NCBI RefSeq assembly: GCF_024323335.1
Contig: NC_066579.1
Coordinates: 55,123,271-55,187,270 of the forward strand
Source of the DNA: Lathyrus oleraceus
Lineage: Eukaryota > Streptophyta > Magnoliopsida > Fabales > Fabaceae
Reading direction: 5' to 3'
DNA length: 64,000 bases
The position numbers and the translations under genes were made by a program. A model generated the notes under the pieces. It did no database searches and was not told the origin of the DNA. It saw only the letters and a list, made by a program, of their open reading frames with translations. Positions 9,481 through 20,380 of this stretch are shown in pieces. Position 1 is the first letter of the stretch; every line of letters starts with the position of its first letter.

Positions 9481-10114
9481 GGCCGTTTCGCCCGTTGTGA
9501 CTTTCTGTACCTTGATTGGGTTGTTTCCTGATATTTCTGATTCTCTGCTTCTTCAGCAGTACCTGCAGATCTTTGCTTTACAGCATGTGGATCTCCGCAG
9601 ATTGGCTCTCCAGCTGGTTTTTCCCTTGGAAGTATAATACCGGGCGTTTGTTCCTGAACCTGTTTGTGTTAGAATTGTCTGTTTTGTCAGCATTCATCAA
9701 ACATAAATCACGCATATTCATGCATGTTCATAAACATTCAGATATTCATGATGCATTTCTTGCCATATATCTTTTGTTTGTAGTGTCTCCTGCTATGGTG
9801 ATATAGATCTCTTTACAGATCTCCCCAAGCAGATGTCGGGTGTTTATAAATCTCTCCATATAGAGTCAACCCCATAAGCAGAAAAAGTTTGTCTTTCCTT
9901 CTGCAGTTCCCCACTGAGATATATCCTCGTGGATGACGGTTTCTTCCGTTTCCTCCCAACACATATATTGGGATGGATTTTCCTATTTGAGTTATATCCT
10001 CATTAGGACGTGTCTTTATTCAGTCTGTCTTTTCGGATCATTCCCGAATTGGCTATTTGTCAGATATCTTGTGCTTCCCAGTGGGTTGTTCCCCAGCGGA
10101 CTGTTTTTGGGCCT

Positions 10115-12190
10115 CTACCCTCATAACCGGTAGTTGTAAGTCCTACTTTTCCTGGCTTTCTTAACAGAATTTGTGGTTATACACCTTTTATTCTCCAGCC
10201 AGAGTTTTTGGTTTTCTACCCGTATACTGGTAGTTGTAAATCCTATTTTCCTGCTCTCCAGCAGTTTGTGGTTTGTTATAAACCCTATTTTGGTTTCCCG
10301 TGCGGATTTGTGATTTGTTCTATCCCCACGCGGAGTTTTTGGTCTTCTACCCCGTATTCGGTAGATGTAAACCCTAATTTTGTGGTTATCTTCATTCAAT
10401 ATTTGATGTTGATTTTCCTTTTGCTTGTATAAGTTGCTCAGATCAGCACTTATATCTCTAGCAAGTCTTTTGTGGATAATTGCCGTATGCTAGCAATTTT
10501 ATCCCCAGTGGGTCCTTTCACCGTATGCTAGTGATTTGTTCCCCGGATCATTGGTTGTTTATCAATACATCCCCAGCTAGTCTTTTGTCGATAATTGCCG
10601 GATGCTTGCAATTTATCCTCAGCAGTTCGCCTTTCATTTACCCTTTTGTTGGTAATGTCTGTTGCTTCTTTGATTGGTTATCATTATATACCTAATTTGG
10701 TATCCCGATGCCTTTCTTTTCGGATTTTTATCCTTAAACAACCCAGTAACCGGTTGTGGATAATCTTCCATGCGAGTATATTATTCACGGTCTGCCGGTA
10801 ATGAATAATATATCTCATGCACTCTTCAGTCGAAACCTTTTGTGTTTCCCCAGTCGAGTAAGATTCGTTATTTCCCTTTGTGGAGTCGAATATTTCCTGT
10901 TGTCGGATAATTGCCGGATGCTTGCAATTTATCCCTTTGAGTTGTCTTTCGTTTACCCGTATGCTTGGTATCGATTGTCTCTCTCTTCTTGGATAGTCAC
11001 CTATTATATACCCAGTAACCGGTATCTCTGGTGACTTTTCCTTTCGAGTGTATTATTCACGGTCTGCCGGTAATGAATAATATATCTCATGCGCTCTTTA
11101 GTTGGAATCCTTTGTTGATTTTCCCCAACTGAGCAAGATTCGTATTCTTTGTAGAATCGAATAGCCATCCTTTAACCAGTTTGTGTTTTGGATGATGAGT
11201 GTTTTGGAAGTGAAAACCAATTCACGTTTTCGGTAGATCACCTATTATATACCCAGTAACCGGTATCTCTGGTGTTTCTTACCATGCGAGTTTATTATCT
11301 ACGTTCTGACGGTAATAGATAATATATCTCATGCGAGTATCTTATCCACGGTCTGCCGGTAATGGATATTATATCTCATGCACTCTTTGGGTTTGTGTCC
11401 CCAGTTGAGTAAGATTCGTTTTCCCGTTGTGGATTCGAATGCCCATCCTGTAAGTCGATTTGCTTTTTCAAGCCCTCCTTTCGGATGATGAGTGTTTTGG
11501 AAGTGAAAACCAATTCACGTTTCGGCAGATCACCTATTATATACCCAGTAACCGGTATCCCTGGTGTTTCTTGCCATGCGAGTGTATTATTCACGGTCTG
11601 CCGGTAATGAATAATATGTCTCATGCGCTCTTTGGTCGGAGTCCTTTGTTGATCTTCCCCAGTCGAGTAAGATTCATATTCCTTGTGGAATTGAATGTCC
11701 ATCCTTTAACCAGTTTGTGTTTTGGATGATGAGTGTTTTGGAAGTGAAAACCAATTCACGTCTTCGGATTTTATCCTATAAACAACCCAGTAACCGGTTC
11801 AGGATAATTTTCCCTTTCGAGTATATTATTCACGGTCTGCCGGTAATGAATAATATGTCTCATCTGAGTATTCTATCCACGTTCTGACGGTAATGGATAT
11901 TATATCTCGTGCGCTCTTGAGTCAATCTTTTGATTGTTTTCCCCTCAGAGTAAGATTCATTTTCTTTGTGAAATTGAATGTCCATCCTATAAACAGTTGG
12001 CGTTTCTAGCTCTCTTCAGGATGATGAGTGTTTTGGAAGTGAAATCCAATTCACGCTTTGGTCGGTCACCTATTATATACCCAGTAACCGGTATCCTTGG
12101 TGTTCCCTCCTTTCTGCTCCCTATTATGACTTCGGTCCCCCTGTGGAGTCAGATTTTCCTGAGTTTGTTACCCGTATACCGTTAACATCT
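10115..12190 (+). repeat. Array of short stem-loops with shared loops, Ogre-1 3' UTR
   Basis: More than twenty short inverted repeats follow one another. One class has the loop CAGTAACC closed by CC/GG (10728-10763, 10996-11035, 11239-11274, 11531-11566, 11771-11807, 12067-12102). A second has arms such as TATTATTCA/TGAATAATA around CGGTCTGCCGGTAA (10777-10812, 11051-11082, 11293-11324, 11585-11616, 11823-11856) or TATCCA/TGGATA (11343-11368, 11874-11899). A third is CTACC-n8-GGTAG (10115-10133, 10216-10233, 10346-10365). A fourth is GATAATTGC/GCAATTTATC (10474-10504, 10590-10617, 10905-10934). A fifth has ATTCG/CGAAT-type arms (11138-11162, 11672-11696, 11955-11979). Arms differ between copies by paired changes. 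Confidence 0.8.
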
Positions 12191-12673
12191 CATTTGCTTT
12201 GTTACTTCCCCAGCGGAGTTTTCTTTTGCTTCTCCTCAGGAGTCAGCTTGTGTCTCTCCAATGGATTTATTTTCCATTTGGAATTCTTTTCCCAGTGTGA
12301 GTCCTTCACTCCCCAGTGAGTTCTCCAGTCTGTTTTTCTGTTTTCCTTAATCGGAGTCGTGTTTTGTTCACGTTGTGTCAGTTTTATTTTCCCCAGTTCG
12401 GAGTCGTGTCTTGTGCACGCATTTCTTTTTCTTTTATTATCCCCATAGAGTCTTATTAGAGTCTCTGTTCCTGGTGAGTGTACTACTCCGATGGATCGTC
12501 TTTTCTTCTGTGTGAATCATATTCCCCACAGAATTTGCGTCTTTTGCATGCATACATTTGCATCATGAGGTCTCTTAGGGACCAAAATTTGTCTCATTTA
12601 TTGTTATTTAAGCCCATTCTACCGCGTCGAGATGAAGATTTCTAAACTTCACTTCTCCGGCTAGAATGACCTT

Positions 12674-12686
12674 AAATAGGGGCATC
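12674..12686 (+). promoter_or_regulatory. Polypurine tract of Ogre-1
   Basis: AAATAGGGGCATC lies directly before the LTR start TGTAAGACCC. The same sequence precedes the second LTR at 22434-22446, which supports its role as the plus-strand DNA primer. Confidence 0.8.
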
Positions 12687-13989
12687 TGTAAGACCCCAAT
12701 TTTGGGCCCTAAGATCCCTCATGGCCCATATCATATCATATCATGGCCTCAAGGATCATTGCATGTCTTTGTCCCCTTCTAGTGGATAGATTGCCTTGTG
12801 AGTTGATTTCTTGATCACCAAGCATACCTTGCATTTGTATATCTTTGCCTTTCATATGTTTATTAACCAAAAGGTACAAAAATATTGTCAGTCTAACCTT
12901 GTTGCTTGCAGTGGAAGCAATCATCAGCAATTAGGTCAAACTCAGTCAACAGACAGTCAAAACAATGGATGGTGGCCATTCTTGCAGAATTTGGGCACCA
13001 TGATCAATAATCAAAGGTTCATACATCTTGGGACATCATCTGGAGTCAAGTTCTCAAGGAATTAGGGTTTGGAATTCATCAGAAGAGGTTCAATCATTCA
13101 AAACCCTAGAAAAGTCAAACTTGGTCAACAGTTGATTTAATCAAGAATTTGATGGATAGAATTGATCTGAAGAAGTTCATTCATGCTTGTATAAGCCTCA
13201 TCTATCATGTTCAACCTCATCATGGAAGAAAATCAAGTCAAATCAGAAATTTTCCAGAAATAGCAAGTGGACCTGTAATTTCAACTGCCAAAAATGGAAA
13301 CTTCTTGATCTTAAACTTACATCATGATACAAGCTTCAAATGAATTTTTGCCCAACATGAAAGTTGAAGATCTTGTTTTCCCATTTTCAAAAAGTCCAAG
13401 AACACCCAAATCCCATGTGTGGTTGTCAAGATATGATCAAATCATTTTCACCAATTTTTGAACTTCAAAGAGCCATATCTCCCAAACCATAAGGCCAAAT
13501 TTGGTGGGGTTTTTTCCTACAAACCACATTTTTCATCCTCTTTCCAAAAATATAAATTTCATGACCTAAAACCTTACCAATCAAAATGGCATTTTTGGAC
13601 TTTTTGCATTTAAATTCAAAGTTTGACCAAACTTTGACTTTTGGCTTCTTTGACTTTTTCTTGATTTTGCCAATTGGGAAATGTTTCATATATCATTTGT
13701 GATTTGTTCCAAGCCTTAAATCATTATCACACCACCATTTTACCACATTTTTGGACCATAGTGCAATCTTGGCAATTTTAGCAAATGGTTTGAAAAGAGT
13801 AAGAAGCAAGTACAGTTCTGCAGCACACACAAAACAGCAATTGTGCTGGCCACTAGCAGCTGGTAGCAGGCCCAAATCTGTGCATACAAACACACCTCCA
13901 CTTCATTTATGGATAGTTAGCAATTTTGGCAAATGGAGCTCATTAAGCTAATCCAGCTTATCATTCCTTAAACCAATCTAAAACAGACA

Positions 13990-13996
13990 TATAAAG
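13990..13996 (+). promoter_or_regulatory. Possible TATA box in Ogre-1 LTR
   Basis: TATAAAG lies about 1.3 kb into the LTR, after an AC-rich stretch and before a T/C-rich one. Its relative position fits the clearer TATAAATA of the other Ogre LTR (23963-23970). No transcript evidence is available. Confidence 0.35.
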
Positions 13997-14399
13997 TCTC
14001 TTTTCTGACATTTGCAGCCCTAGTGTTCACAGCCTCCACAGACCAAAAACCCTCATTCTCTCTTCTTGCATTTTTGGCAATTGGCTTTTTTCTGCATAAA
14101 CCATCAACAAACCTCAAATACCCTTGATTCCTCCACGACATAACCATCATTTAGAACCTTTGGCAAGCATGATTCACCACCTATTTTGCAGCTCGAATTC
14201 TGTTTTCTCTAAGAGCACTCCAATGACAGATTGAGATTTGGACCTAATCAAGTTTTGTTGAGCTAAGAGGCTTCAAGCAGCATCATCATAAACGTGGACC
14301 TGCACCTGTTTGCACTCAAATCAACCAAAACAGCACTGCCTCTGCTTCTGCTCTTCACATTGGTAAACTTTCGAATCCTTCATTTTCTAAATCCATGCT

Positions 14400-16620
14400 A
14401 TGCCTTGTATTGTTCATGATGTGCTAAGCCCATTGCAATTTGTGGCATGTAAAATAGTAGAGTTATACATGAAAAATCTGATTTCAAAGTAATATGTCCA
14501 AAGTTGGCTTGGTATGTTTTTGTTGTTTTAGCTCGATTTAGTGTTGATAGCTGCTAGAATATGCATGAATGATGTTTGTTTGACATGTTGGTGGGTATAG
14601 TTTCATTCTTTGGGCCTGTTTGGTTCTTGATGATTTTACATGATGATGTTGCTTACTGTTGTTCAAAACCCTAAACCCTGCCAAGAAATCCTCATGAAAT
14701 GTGTTCTGATTGCTGGTGTTGTGATGCTACATAAGTACTGATGCTATATCATTGTGTGTTTTTTGCTCAAACTTTGTTTAAAAATGACCACATAATGCTG
14801 CTGCCCAAACTTATCAGATGCCCAAAATTTCCCATGATTTTGATGCTGTTTGTTGATTGTTGTTCATGAACATGAGCTTGAAGTTGCCAAGCCATGCTGT
14901 TGTTTGTTTTTGTTTGTTTCGATGATGATGAAGTTGAACATGTGTGCGGCTGTTGTTGAAACCTTGTTTTTTCCAAAAATCGTGTTTTATGAAGATTGTC
15001 TATTGTTGTTGCTCATGCTGCTTGAAATATTTCAATACCTTGCTGCAGTGTAGAACATTATGAGCATGCTTAGAAAATTTACATAATCCATGCTGTTGTA
15101 TGTTGTTGTGTGCTGTTGTCTGCTTTTGTTTGGGTGGCAGCATGAACATCCCCACGAGCATGCTTGTTCCAATGTTGGTTAATGTTACATGATGAACATG
15201 ATGCTATACCAGGCTGTTGTGATAAACCCTCATGTTTTTCTTTCAGAACTCCAATTCATTGTGTCTTGGTTGCTATTTGTCACATGTGTGTATGCTGTTG
15301 TGTTTGCTTAAGTGAACTTGGTTTGATAATTACATGATGCTGAATGAATACTGCTGCTGTCCATGCCAAACCATAAATTCTGCTTGCTGTATGAACATTT
15401 CCAATGTTGCTGTTGTTTGGTTCTGTTTGGATGTTGGCTAAACTTGTTTGAAATTTCCCATGAGCATGCTTGTTCCAATGTTGGTTGATGTTCTATGATG
15501 ATAGTTGTTGCAGGGCCTGTTGGATTATTGTTGCTGGATGTGTTGAATGTTGTTGATTGTTGCTGTTTTCTTGTTGTTTGAATGATGATGTTAATTGTGT
15601 TGCTGCATAAGCCAAACCCTCATACTGTTTCCAGAAATCCAGCATATGTTTTGGTTGCTGTGTGTTATATGTTGCATAAATATCATGAGTGTATTATCAT
15701 GTGGTGCCCACGTGGCTGTTTAATTTTATTTGATGATGATGAACACATACTGCAATGCATATCCTGCTGCTGTTTTGCTATTTTCAGCTGTCCATAAATC
15801 CATATGGCTGGGGGCTGTTGTTATTACATGATTGTATGCTGTGAAATGCTGTTAGAGTTTTTGTGGTGCTGCTATACCATGCTATGCTAAAACCCTGTTG
15901 TTGTGATTGCTTGCTCTACTTTGTTTCATGATGATGAAACTGAAGGCTGAAATACTGTTTGATGATGAAATCCCATGCTGTTTCGAAACCTAACTCTGCC
16001 CAGCTTGTCCTTGAATTTTGTTTAAAATTTGTTTGGTGCTGTTGTTTAAAAGCTGCATGATGCTGTACATATGCCTTGCTATTGAGTGATTTTGCTCAAG
16101 ACCTGTTTGGTTGCTATGTGAACATTGTTAAGTGCTATGTTGATTGTGTGATGGTTGAATTTTTGTTTTGACATTGAGCAATGCCAAGCCATGCTGCTAC
16201 AATCCTGTTGATGTCTTGAACTCGTCATGAAAAAATCCATTTGATGGTGCTATATGCTGTTGCTTGCTATTGTTTTGATGAACATGATGATGATGAATAT
16301 GTCAATGCTGGCTGTTTCGAAACTTACCATGTCCAGAATTTTTCTCATAATTTTGTTGGTTTGATTATTGAATGTTGCTGTGTTCACGTGCTGTCGATTT
16401 AAATGATAAATGATGATGAATGTTGTTGTATGCTAGTCAAGTTTTTGTGTTGCTGTTGATCACCATTGCCATGTCAGTTGTTGGTTTGTTCGGATTTCAA
16501 TCGATATTGAGCTTGGAGATGATGCTTGAATGCTATGCTGATTGTGTGTTTGTTGATTGATTCTGTTTGGATGTTGACTGAACATGAGTTTGAAGTTGCC
16601 ATTGCATATGCTGTTAAACC
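14400..16620 (+). repeat. Low-complexity expansion in LTR (TGCTGTTG / GATGATG rich)
   Basis: TGCTGTTG, TTGTTG, GATGATGATG and ATGAACATG recur dozens of times without a fixed period. Longer near-repeats also occur, such as GAGCATGCTTGTTCCAATG at about 15157 and 15461. No comparable zone is present in the 22447-28154 LTR. Confidence 0.6.
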
Positions 16621-18769
16621 CTAGGGTTTTAGAACCCAGCTTTTGAGCTTTTGACCGTGTCCACTGTTCCATTGGATTTGGACCAATGGAAACATTTCCT
16701 GGTCGCCCCTGAAACGACAGCGTTTTGATTAATGAAAGCGAATATTACCAGAATGCCACCCGTTGACTTATGTTTGACCATCATGCCATGCCTTGTGTTC
16801 ATACTTCACCCATATTTCACCCAATTTCACAAATCATTTTCTCATTCAATTTTCATCAAAAAATTCTGAAATTTTTTCCACATGTTCACACATGAGTATA
16901 GAATTTAATTGTGAATTTTATTTAATTTTCCCATTGGTTGGTTTTTAAATGATAATTATTTTCTTCACATGTATGCCAAAATGATACATTGTGCCATTTC
17001 AATTGTAAAATTCTCATGTTATATCCAATGCCTTTGAAACTTTTTGTGGTGAAAATAGACACATTGACCTTTGTTTCCATATAGACTTTGTGCATTTCCC
17101 ATTTGTGGTTTGTGAGCTTTGAATTTTTGAAGTTATGTGTTACATTTGGTGCTATACCATGATTATGTATCTTCCCAATTTTTGTTCACATGCTTCCTCT
17201 TATCCAATTGACTTCAAATTTTGCATGAATGATCCCTTGCATGTCTAGTTCATGTATGAATTTTCTTGGAATTAATCATGCTGTTTTCCATTTGATTGAG
17301 AATTTTCTTCCATATGTGGTCATTTGTTGACTTTTTGTGCTATGCCTTGCCAAATCTTTTGTGAAATTCTCAAATCTTATTGTATATCCATGAAATTTCA
17401 TATGTGATAACTAGACATCTCAAGCTTTGCATTGGTGTTAATCTCATTCATTTCTCTTCTGTTTTCAAATTGATATGATTTTTTTGAAGTTGACCCATGC
17501 TTGTTGACTTTCACCATGCTTACTTGAACTTGGCTTGACTTCATGATTTTACTTGACTGCCTTCCTCTCATCCAAATGCCATGAAATTTTACATGTATAC
17601 CATGTTAGATGTTAGGATTGAGTGTGATTTATTTCATAATTTTTGAGATTGTTTAAGTTGACTTTTGAATGAAGTCTTTGCTGTTGACTTTTGTATGCTT
17701 CTCTTGCCATGCTTTGCATCCCTTTGCACATGAAATGATCATTATGCATGATATAATTATGAATCCAATTGAGAATGCTTCTTGAATGTTTAAACTTGGT
17801 TTGGGTTGACTTTTTCTTGCTGCCTTGACTTTTTCTTTCATCTTTGACCCTAGGCTAGTCCTAGTGGTCTTCTAAGCTTACAATTGAGCTGTTTGTTTCA
17901 GGTTGAGTACCAATGCCCCAAAGACCTTTCAATTTTGATTGAGTTGGTTTGTTTATCATGTGCTAACACTTTGTTTTGTAGGTGACCCATATGCTTGAGT
18001 CTTTGTGCCTTGCACAATTGGTCCCTCTGTGGTTGACTATTGGGTTATTTCCTTTTGATTTTGACTTTTGAGCTGTTTACTAATGAGTTTGACTTTTGCA
18101 GGTACTTTAGTTGCTTAAGTTCTTTGAACTTGCTTGCTTTGCTTTTTAGCATTTGCTTTGAGGTATAATTACTTCTTCTTCATGTAGTCTGGAGACCCGG
18201 TCTGTTATTTGACCGGGCAAACTGTCTGAAGTCCTCCTTAAGAGGCAATGCCTGTGTTTGTTTATATTTGTCCTAAGCAGGGAAAGTCCTTCAAATAAGG
18301 CAATTGGTGGAAGGTAGGGATAAGCAATCTATCCCCCACTATTCAGTGTGTCCTCTCTTTGCTCCCATTTCATGGTTGAAGCAATGAGATAAATACCCAA
18401 GATCTAATCGAGTCAATAATGTGGAGAGAGTTCCTACTTTCTGAACTCCCACACTTTCTTTGATGCTCTCTCTAATCTGAGATAGAAGCAATGAGGCACA
18501 CCCCTCATCTCCTATTCATCTGCTTCACCTGAGCCCCTCAATGGCCAGGTTAAGAGCGATCTTTACCCATTACAGTGGACTTTTAAAGTCAAACCCTCTT
18601 GTGTGAGCCCAATTGTTTGGCTATAGAGTGTGCTGTTTGATATTCATTGATTGATTGATTGCTCCGTGTGCACTTGTTTGCCTGTATGCTATGCATTCAT
18701 CATCATCATCAATTGCCATTAGTGCATGCTCATCTCATTTGCTTTTGTGATGCTATCATTGTTGTTTGC

Positions 18770-19365
18770 CCATTGAGGACAATTGTAAGTCCATTGCTTT
18801 GGCATTTGTTCCTGTGATATGGAAGGATAGAGTGTAAGACCTCTTTGGTCACTCATATCTTCTGTTTATCTGTTTGTATGTGAGGATACAGTTATAAGTC
18901 CCTGTAAGTTGGCATCTGCTTTCCTGTGATCATAGTTTGTTTATCTGTTTGTGTGATAGGTTGCAATTATAAGTCCCTGTAAGTTGGCATTTGCATACCT
19001 GTGATCATGTTGTTGCTTTTATTCTTGTATGTGAGGATCCACTGTAAGTCCCTGCAATGTGGCATTGGATTTCCTAGGACCATACTGTGGAGTTAACCTA
19101 AGACCAGACAGATTGGCAGTTAACTTCCATTTCTCATCTTTGTTTTTCTTTTGAGGAGATTGGTGTAAGTCCATTGAGTGGCATCCGATATCCATTTCTG
19201 TTTTAGGAGACTGGTGTAAATCCATCTATTGGTATCCGGTATCCGCTTTTATTTCTTTGCCTGTGGAGATTGGTGTAAGTCCATAGAGTGGCCTCTGACA
19301 TCCCGTTTTGTTTTAGGAGATTGGTATAAGACCATTGATTGGCATCCGGTATCCGCCTTTCTGTG
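18770..19365 (+). repeat. Degenerate subrepeats in Ogre-1 LTR
   Basis: Units of roughly 50-90 bases share GTGTAAGTCC or TATAAGTCCC, followed by TGGCATC or TGGCATT and then ATATCC or GGTATCC. Copies start near 18770, 18880, 18960, 19030, 19150, 19205, 19262 and 19315. The last four are nearly regular at about 55 bases. Confidence 0.6.
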
Positions 19366-20380
19366 CTTTGTTTGTTTATTATTATTCATTGCTATTCCAA
19401 AGGACACACTTGAATCATCCGCTATATGATTTCAAGAAGTGAACCTTCTAAGAAGTTTTACTATCCTTCCTTCATCCATTCATCATCCATTGTGTCCTAG
19501 ACTTTTCACACTTTACCTTTTCAATGTTGACATAAGTGTTGTGCAAACTTCTTCATGTTTTCTAACTAAAAACCTGGACCCCAAGTCCTTGACTTTTTTT
19601 TCAAACTCATTTCATAATACTTATTTGAATTGATCTTAATCATACTCTGACTTCACTTTTCATAATCACAATCAATTAACTTTCACTCATTCACTTGTTT
19701 TGGCTCTGTCCATTAATCTTTTCACATTAGCCATAGGTTTCAATTATCTTTGTGGTTGATGTAAATCTTGCCTATCCTTAGTGAGTCGACAGTAAGACTT
19801 CCGTACTTCAAACAGGGCTAACCCCTCTAGTACGTCGAAGCTATCCTCGCATGGTGGATGTTGTTTTTGGTCGAGTGTTCTCCCATTGATAATGAAAAGC
19901 CTCAGTGCTTGTGTTTAAAACTGAATCCACCAACTTTTGGAAATCTTTTAGCCGAACTACGGCGTTTTGATCCTTACCTTTGATGGAAGGTACGTAGGCA
20001 GCGGGTTCATCCGTTCGAACACAAAAATAATTAACCCAATACCCAATAAAAATGTATATTCTTTTCTCATCATCCCAATCATGTTTGCACAATACATATG
20101 TCGTAACAAATAATAATTTAGCATAACAAGTGTGAAAAGGGCTCCCTAGGAGTACCTAGGACGTAGTGGGTGCCTAACACCTTCCCATTGCGTAATTTAC
20201 CCCTTACCCAGAATCTCTGATCTTTTTATTAGTTTTCTACGTGTAAAACTTCTTAGGCTTTTGTTCGCTTTTTAGCCAGTCCTTTGGATAAATAAAAGTG
20301 CGGTGGCGACTCGAAATTGAATGTATCTCTTAGCTTATGGTTTAATCGATAGATCATATAGCGACGAATACACCGCTACA

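Larger units (their letters stand above)
7744..12686 (+). other. Ogre-1 3' untranslated region
   Basis: This 4.9 kb between the pol stop and the polypurine tract holds no credible ORF; the short open frames in it overlap repeats and do not resemble proteins. It begins with an A-rich run, then three degenerate units of about 45 bases (7800-7960), a T-rich stretch, a zone with many CCCCAG-n2-GAGT-like boxes (8480-9480), a zone shared with Ogre-2 (about 9560-9870), and an array of hairpins (10115-12190). A variable, repeat-forming 3' UTR is a known trait of this lineage, and pea satellite repeats have been traced to it. Confidence 0.85.
1..20380 (+). mobile_element. Ogre-1: Ty3/gypsy (Tat lineage, Ogre type) LTR retrotransposon, 5' end outside the window
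   Basis: Read left to right the element has the tail of an extra ORF before gag, gag, protease, a short intron, a pol ORF with reverse transcriptase, RNase H, a second archaeal-type RNase H and integrase, a 4.9 kb untranslated region, a polypurine tract and one LTR of about 7.7 kb. This order, the intron between protease and RT, the extra upstream ORF and the giant LTR are the known hallmarks of Ogre elements, which are abundant in pea and vetches. The 5' LTR and most of ORF1 lie left of the window, so age from LTR divergence cannot be judged here. The copy is probably not autonomous because gag-protease carries two frameshifts, while pol is open throughout. Confidence 0.9.
12687..20380 (+). 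repeat. 3' LTR of Ogre-1 (about 7.7 kb)
   Basis: It starts TGTAAGACCCCAATTTTG right after the polypurine tract and ends CACCGCTACA. Start and end agree with those of the LTR at 22447-28154 (start TGTAAGACCCTAATTTTG, end CCCCGCTACA), and the terminal 500 bases of the two can be aligned by eye. It is about 2 kb longer than that LTR, mostly owing to a low-complexity zone at 14400-16620. I see no gene in it; short frames are chance openings. Confidence 0.85.

Noticed and set aside
10777..10812. Hairpins as microRNA precursors
   Set aside because: Stems are at most about 12 bp, far too short for a plant miRNA precursor.
10728..12102. Regularly spaced repeats taken as a CRISPR-like array
   Set aside because: Repeats are palindromic modules of varied sequence and spacing in a plant retrotransposon UTR; there are no constant repeats with unique spacers and no cas genes.
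8757..12185. Many plus-strand frames of 60-100 codons in the Ogre 3' UTR
   Set aside because: They are rich in Phe, Leu and Ser because the DNA is T/C-rich, they overlap the repeat modules, and they are not conserved between the two Ogre copies.
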